Below, in pieces: positions 60,875-64,000 of a stretch of DNA of 64,000 nucleotides. Below the pieces are notes generated by a model. It was not told the origin of the DNA, did no database searches, and was given only the letters and a program-made list of their open reading frames with translations. The DNA is from Terriglobia bacterium (GTDB lineage: Bacteria; Acidobacteriota; Terriglobia; Terriglobales; Acidobacteriaceae). Each line of letters starts with the position of its first letter. Within the stretch, counting starts at the first letter, position 1. The position numbers and the translations under genes were made by a program. The stretch lies in contig JAIQEU010000003.1 of the NCBI GenBank assembly GCA_020073665.1, forward strand, positions 186,001 to 250,000, read 5' to 3'.

Positions 60875-61902
60875 CCGACACTCCACAATTGCATGAACTG
60901 GCCGAGGAATGGAGCGCGGCGCGGCTGCTGTATCCGCTGTATGCCGCGCTGGCTCGAGAGTTTGTCATTGATTTGCCGCCTTGCGCTGACTTGGAAGCCA
61001 ACGTCGAAGCTCCGCCGCAGGAATCGATTGAACTGGCCCGCCAGTGGTTCCTCGACATGGACGAGCGCATCCAGGTGCACCAGTTGCGTCAGTTTCTGCA
61101 GACCACCAGCCTGACCAGCGATGAAGGGTTGAAGGCATTGCTGGTTCATCATCTGCACAAGCCGAACCGTTCCAGCTCGGACCGCGACAAGATTGATTTC
61201 CTGCTGGTGCAGTTCTTCTCCCACTGTGCACCTTCACGCCTGGAGGATGCCGACGTCGACGTGGAGTACGTGGCCCAGGTGCTGGAACCGGTGCTGGGCT
61301 CGTTGGACGCGAGCACTCCGGAATGGCTGAAGCCGCTGGACGAGTTCGTGCAAGCCGCGAATGGTTGCCGCCATCTGAACGAGTTGTTCAGCGCCGGCAT
61401 TCTGGAGAAGGGCCGAAAGCTCAAGGCGAGCGCCGGCGAGAATTACTTCCAACCAGCCGCCATGGTGGCTTTCACCCGCTTCAGCTTCCTGATGCGGCGG
61501 GTGTTCTTCCGCCTGATGCATCAGGACCTGAATGCCATCCTGGATGGCCTGCGGGAACTGGAGTTGCGCGACGTGCATACCCTGGATTGCCGCCGGGCAC
61601 AGTTTTCCGCCGAGGAACCCACGGTGCGGTTGCGCATGATCTGCCAGTCGTGGAAGGTGATGTTTCATGCCGAATATTCCTCCGGTCAACCTCTCCGCAT
61701 GCTGGTGGACTTGCGCACCGTGATCGACGCGGCCCTGGCTCGCACCGCCAAGAGCGCCAGCGGTAAGGCGAAGGCCGCACCCGGGCCCTCCAAGGCAAAA
61801 GCCGCGGCAGCGGTAGCGCAGTTTGCTGCCAGCGCCGCCGATGTACCTGAGTTTGAGGTTAGCTCCGGTCATCCCGCGACGGATGACGAGGGCACCGTTT
61901 AA
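60871..61902 (+). CDS. Unrecognised helical protein of the chemosensory cluster, paralogue of the 26295 gene
   Basis: This 343-aa soluble protein has no recognised domain. Two conserved blocks, DRDKIDFLLVQFFSH (104-118) and HLNELFSAGILEKGRKLKASAGENYFQPAAMVAFTRFSFLMRRVFFRLMH (168-217), match the leftward 498-aa protein at 26-28 kb in sequence and order. The first 100 residues are charged helices and the last 60 are a Lys/Ala-rich disordered tail. It overlaps the preceding gene and is 35 bases from the next, so it is one operon with them. Its position suggests a scaffold or regulator in signalling; this is inference. Confidence 0.75.
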   Translation: MTDTPQLHELAEEWSAARLLYPLYAALAREFVIDLPPCADLEANVEAPPQESIELARQWFLDMDERIQVHQLRQFLQTTSLTSDEGLKALLVHHLHKPNRSSSDRDKIDFLLVQFFSHCAPSRLEDADVDVEYVAQVLEPVLGSLDASTPEWLKPLDEFVQAANGCRHLNELFSAGILEKGRKLKASAGENYFQPAAMVAFTRFSFLMRRVFFRLMHQDLNAILDGLRELELRDVHTLDCRRAQFSAEEPTVRLRMICQSWKVMFHAEYSSGQPLRMLVDLRTVIDAALARTAKSASGKAKAAPGPSKAKAAAAVAQFAASAADVPEFEVSSGHPATDDEGTV

Positions 61903-61937
61903 GCATTGCGGAGCGTCCGCAAAGAAGGGGGAAGAAC

Positions 61938-62615
61938 TTGGACCAGCCGACTGTATTGCTCGTCTCCGACGACGCCGAGTTCGCGCGCGCCATTGCAGGC
62001 CGCTGGCAGAGTGAGCGCCACCCGCCGGCTTTCACCCTGATGGGGGGAGACCTCTGCCGGGACCTTCATGCGGAAGACTTCGATGTGGCCATCGTGGGCG
62101 CGGTGCAGCCCCCCTTGCTGCCCGCAGTTCTCCAGGCTCTCGAAGCCACGAACTGCCCGGTAGTGTTCGCCGGCGAGGATATCCGGCAGGCGCAGGCGAT
62201 GCGGGAGACCCTGCCGCGAATCATGGTTCTGGTGCAGCGCGAAGGCTGGCTGGATGTCCTGGTGCTGTTGGTCTCGGAAGCATTGCGGCGCTGCGAGGCG
62301 ATGGCCCGTGCCCGGGCCCTGGAGCAGGCCAATGCGCTGCTGGAGCGCCAGGCGGCCCTGGGTCGCTACATCCTGGAGATGCGGCACACCCTGAACAACG
62401 CCCTGACCTCCATCCTGGGCAACGCCGAGCTGTTGCTGCTCGAGCCGCTGGCCTTGGGATCACGGGCGCAGCTTGAAACCGTACGCAACATGGCAGTGCG
62501 GATGCACGAAATCCTACAGCGCTTTTCGTCGATCGACAAAGAGCTGAGTGTGCTGGAAAAACATCCGGACGCGGCAGGCACCACCAAGTCTCAAGCCGCG
62601 GCAGCCAGCTTCTAG
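61938..62615 (+). CDS. Degenerate receiver fused to a DHp domain without ATPase
   Basis: This 225-aa protein starts with a receiver-like fold (VLLVSDDAEFARAIAGRW) in which the position of the phosphoacceptor holds Gly54 (FDVAIVGAVQ) instead of Asp. A long helix (about 110-140) leads to a DHp-like pair with His150 in LEMRHTLNNALTSILGNAELLL, which is a clear H-box. The protein then ends; no N or G boxes follow. It could receive phosphate from another kinase or bind one as a dimerisation partner. The TTG start has GGGGGAAG seven bases upstream. Confidence 0.78.
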   Translation: MDQPTVLLVSDDAEFARAIAGRWQSERHPPAFTLMGGDLCRDLHAEDFDVAIVGAVQPPLLPAVLQALEATNCPVVFAGEDIRQAQAMRETLPRIMVLVQREGWLDVLVLLVSEALRRCEAMARARALEQANALLERQAALGRYILEMRHTLNNALTSILGNAELLLLEPLALGSRAQLETVRNMAVRMHEILQRFSSIDKELSVLEKHPDAAGTTKSQAAAASF

Positions 62616-62682
62616 CGGCTGCGAAGAATTTGAGCCCTCCCCTGGACGAGCCAACGTGTGCAAGTAGAGGAGTTGTCGGTCA

Positions 62683-63600
62683 GTGGACGCGAACCATTCG
62701 AAGTGCTTGGATGGTGAGCGGCCGCTGGGCGGTGCGGTTTTGCCAATGAATACGCTCTCCACCAGCGTCCTGGAGCACGAACTGTCCGAACTCCGCCTTA
62801 TCCTGGAGCGGCAAGCCGGGGTCTTGCTGGATACTCCCGCGGAAATACTCAGCGACGTCCTGCGGAAGTATCTGCTGAGCAAGCACCAGGGCAGTGTCCA
62901 GGACATGCTTAGCCTGTTGCGTTCGTCGGACGCGGAGTGTGAACGTCTGCTGGAACCGCTGCTCGATCCCCAAACCGGTTTTTTCCGCTATCCCCAGGCG
63001 TTCGAAGCGCTGGCCACCCTGGTTCTGCCTGACCTCCAGACTCGCAAGCTGGCCGAGAACCCCCACAGCCTGCGCGTCTGGAGTGCTGGTTGCTCGAGTG
63101 GCGAGGAGGCTTATTCGATTGCCATGTCGGTGTGCGATGCCTTGAACTGCAATGGCGGCGGCTGGAACGTCCGCATCATCGGCAGCGACATTCGCCGTCC
63201 GGCGCTCGAAGTTGCCCAACGCGGCCTTTATCCAGAAAGCGGGTTGCAACAAGTTTCCCGCCAGCGCGTCCAGACCTACTTTGTGCGAGTTGGCCAGCAC
63301 CTTTTGGTGAAGCCTCGGGTGCGAAACCTGGTCACGTTTACACCCATGAATCTGGCCAAGCCTGATTACCTAGGCCGCTTCGACTGCATTTTCTGCATGG
63401 ACGTGCTACCCCATTTCTCCATGTCCCAGAGAGTTGCGCTGACGCAGCGCCTGCACCTGTACCTGGAGCCGGGCGGATATCTGTTCCTGGGTCAGAACGA
63501 GAAGTTGCCTGCGGTAGACGTGGCTTTCCGCCCTCACAAAACTGGAAGTTACACGCTGTACCAGAAGCCCATGGCCGCGGCGGCCGGGCAGGGCCGCTGA
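62683..63600 (+). CDS. cheR: Second CheR methyltransferase
   Basis: This CheR of 305 aa has the SAM motif LRVWSAGCSSGEEAYSIAMSV, acid motif VRIIGSDIRRPALEVAQRGLY and FDCIFCMDVLPHFSMSQRVALTQRL. The usual CRNVL motif is altered to CMDVL. The N-terminal helical domain (ELSELRLILERQAGVLLD) is present. The start is GTG at 62683 with GAGGAG about 12 bases upstream; an internal ATG at 62746 would remove a non-conserved 21 residues and is also plausible. No receptor gene lies next to it, so its target may be the MCP at 51.8 kb or another protein. Confidence 0.9.
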   Translation: MDANHSKCLDGERPLGGAVLPMNTLSTSVLEHELSELRLILERQAGVLLDTPAEILSDVLRKYLLSKHQGSVQDMLSLLRSSDAECERLLEPLLDPQTGFFRYPQAFEALATLVLPDLQTRKLAENPHSLRVWSAGCSSGEEAYSIAMSVCDALNCNGGGWNVRIIGSDIRRPALEVAQRGLYPESGLQQVSRQRVQTYFVRVGQHLLVKPRVRNLVTFTPMNLAKPDYLGRFDCIFCMDVLPHFSMSQRVALTQRLHLYLEPGGYLFLGQNEKLPAVDVAFRPHKTGSYTLYQKPMAAAAGQGR

Positions 63601-63621
63601 AAGCTAATCTCGACGAGTTTC

Positions 63622-64000
63622 TCAGCGGGGCACGGCAGTGCCCCTCAGTATCTTCTGCTCGGGCCCGCCATCTACGCTGGCGAACTCATCCAGCGTGAAC
63701 CCACCGCCCCGAGTCGGGCGCGTCTCGCTCCGGAACTTGACGTGTTTTCCGTCTAATTCGAACTCAGCGTGATAGGCCAGCGTATCGCCCTCGAAACGTC
63801 CAACATACGTCCACTGATCGGGCGAGTCATACCAAAGCGAGTGGTCCCTGTATACCTTTTCTTTCGGATCCCACGTCATGATTTCAATCCCTTCGTAGTT
63901 ATCCCCGGTCCCATGAGACACGAAAGCGTTGACTATGGAACGCCCTTGCGGCCCGATCTGGCCGGTCCAGGTTCCGGTGTTCCGTCCGCCATTCGGGAAA
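63622..64000 (-). CDS. DUF1579-family protein, 5' end cut
   Basis: The frame continues upstream past the window edge without a stop (FPNGGRNTGTWTGQIGP...), so the gene is partial. The visible 125 residues have the DUF1579 beta-barrel pattern: NYEGIEIMTWDPKEKVYRDHSLWYDSPDQWTYVGRFEGDTLAYHAEFELDGKHVKFRSE. The family is uncharacterised and often secreted. A GTG at 63921 could be mistaken for a start but lies inside the domain. It converges on the second cheR gene. Confidence 0.75.
   Translation of the reverse strand, partial: FPNGGRNTGTWTGQIGPQGRSIVNAFVSHGTGDNYEGIEIMTWDPKEKVYRDHSLWYDSPDQWTYVGRFEGDTLAYHAEFELDGKHVKFRSETRPTRGGGFTLDEFASVDGGPEQKILRGTAVPR

Overview
This 64 kb window has the gene density, the high-GC composition and the gene content of an Acidobacteriota (Terriglobia/Koribacter-like) chromosome. 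That assignment is inferred from protein style: the MreB-MreC-MreD-PBP2-RodA block runs into an unusual RNase E/G, Lnt and CpsB-like proteins are present, two PYROXD2-like oxidoreductases lie in tandem, and a rich set of short dispersed intergenic repeats is seen. No rRNA, tRNA, CRISPR array, prophage or complete insertion sequence was found.

Layout. 0-13 kb holds housekeeping and stress genes: amidohydrolase (cut by the window edge), Lnt, DMT transporter, HtrA protease, a PG-binding-like secreted protein, PHP phosphatase, aminotransferase, aldehyde dehydrogenase, a MerR/His-Met-rich secreted protein pair and a FecR-domain protein. 13-23 kb is the cell-shape block mreB-mreC-mreD-mrdA-rodA followed by RNase E/G. 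23-46 kb is mixed metabolism and transport: beta-propeller proteins, DUF885 peptidase, an unrecognised 498-aa protein, PurU, two PYROXD2-like proteins, a GcvT-family protein, TatA with a Tat-exported ferritin-like protein, two APC permeases enclosing two stand-alone Clp_N proteins, a 58-aa zinc-ribbon gene missed by ordinary ORF length cut-offs, a methyltransferase, DinB, cyclase, DUF92 and Ku.

46-63.6 kb is the most interesting region. A complete chemosensory operon (TonB-like, MCP, CheW, CheR, CheA, CheB, CheY, CheX) is read leftward. Divergent from it is a three-gene operon: a soluble histidine kinase with about four GAF and three PAS domains, a single-domain receiver, and an NtrC-type sigma-54 activator. 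A further four-gene cluster follows: a small PilZ-like protein, a protein paralogous to the unrecognised 498-aa protein at 26-28 kb, a protein with a degenerate receiver and a histidine-kinase H-box but no ATPase domain, and a second CheR. A near-consensus sigma-54 promoter lies in front of the che operon and a weaker one in front of the four-gene cluster. Related palindromes (TYTCA-N3-TGARA type) lie upstream of both. Together these suggest one kinase/NtrC circuit controlling two chemosensory-type operons.

A second theme is repeats. At least nine families of short repeats occur between genes, often as inverted pairs. One family carries the GTAG head typical of REP elements, and the TAG of that head, or a TAG right beside it, is the stop codon of four genes. 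Other families supply the stop codons of lnt, the PHP phosphatase, the aminotransferase and mrdA. In mrdA two repeats have been read into the C-terminal tail.
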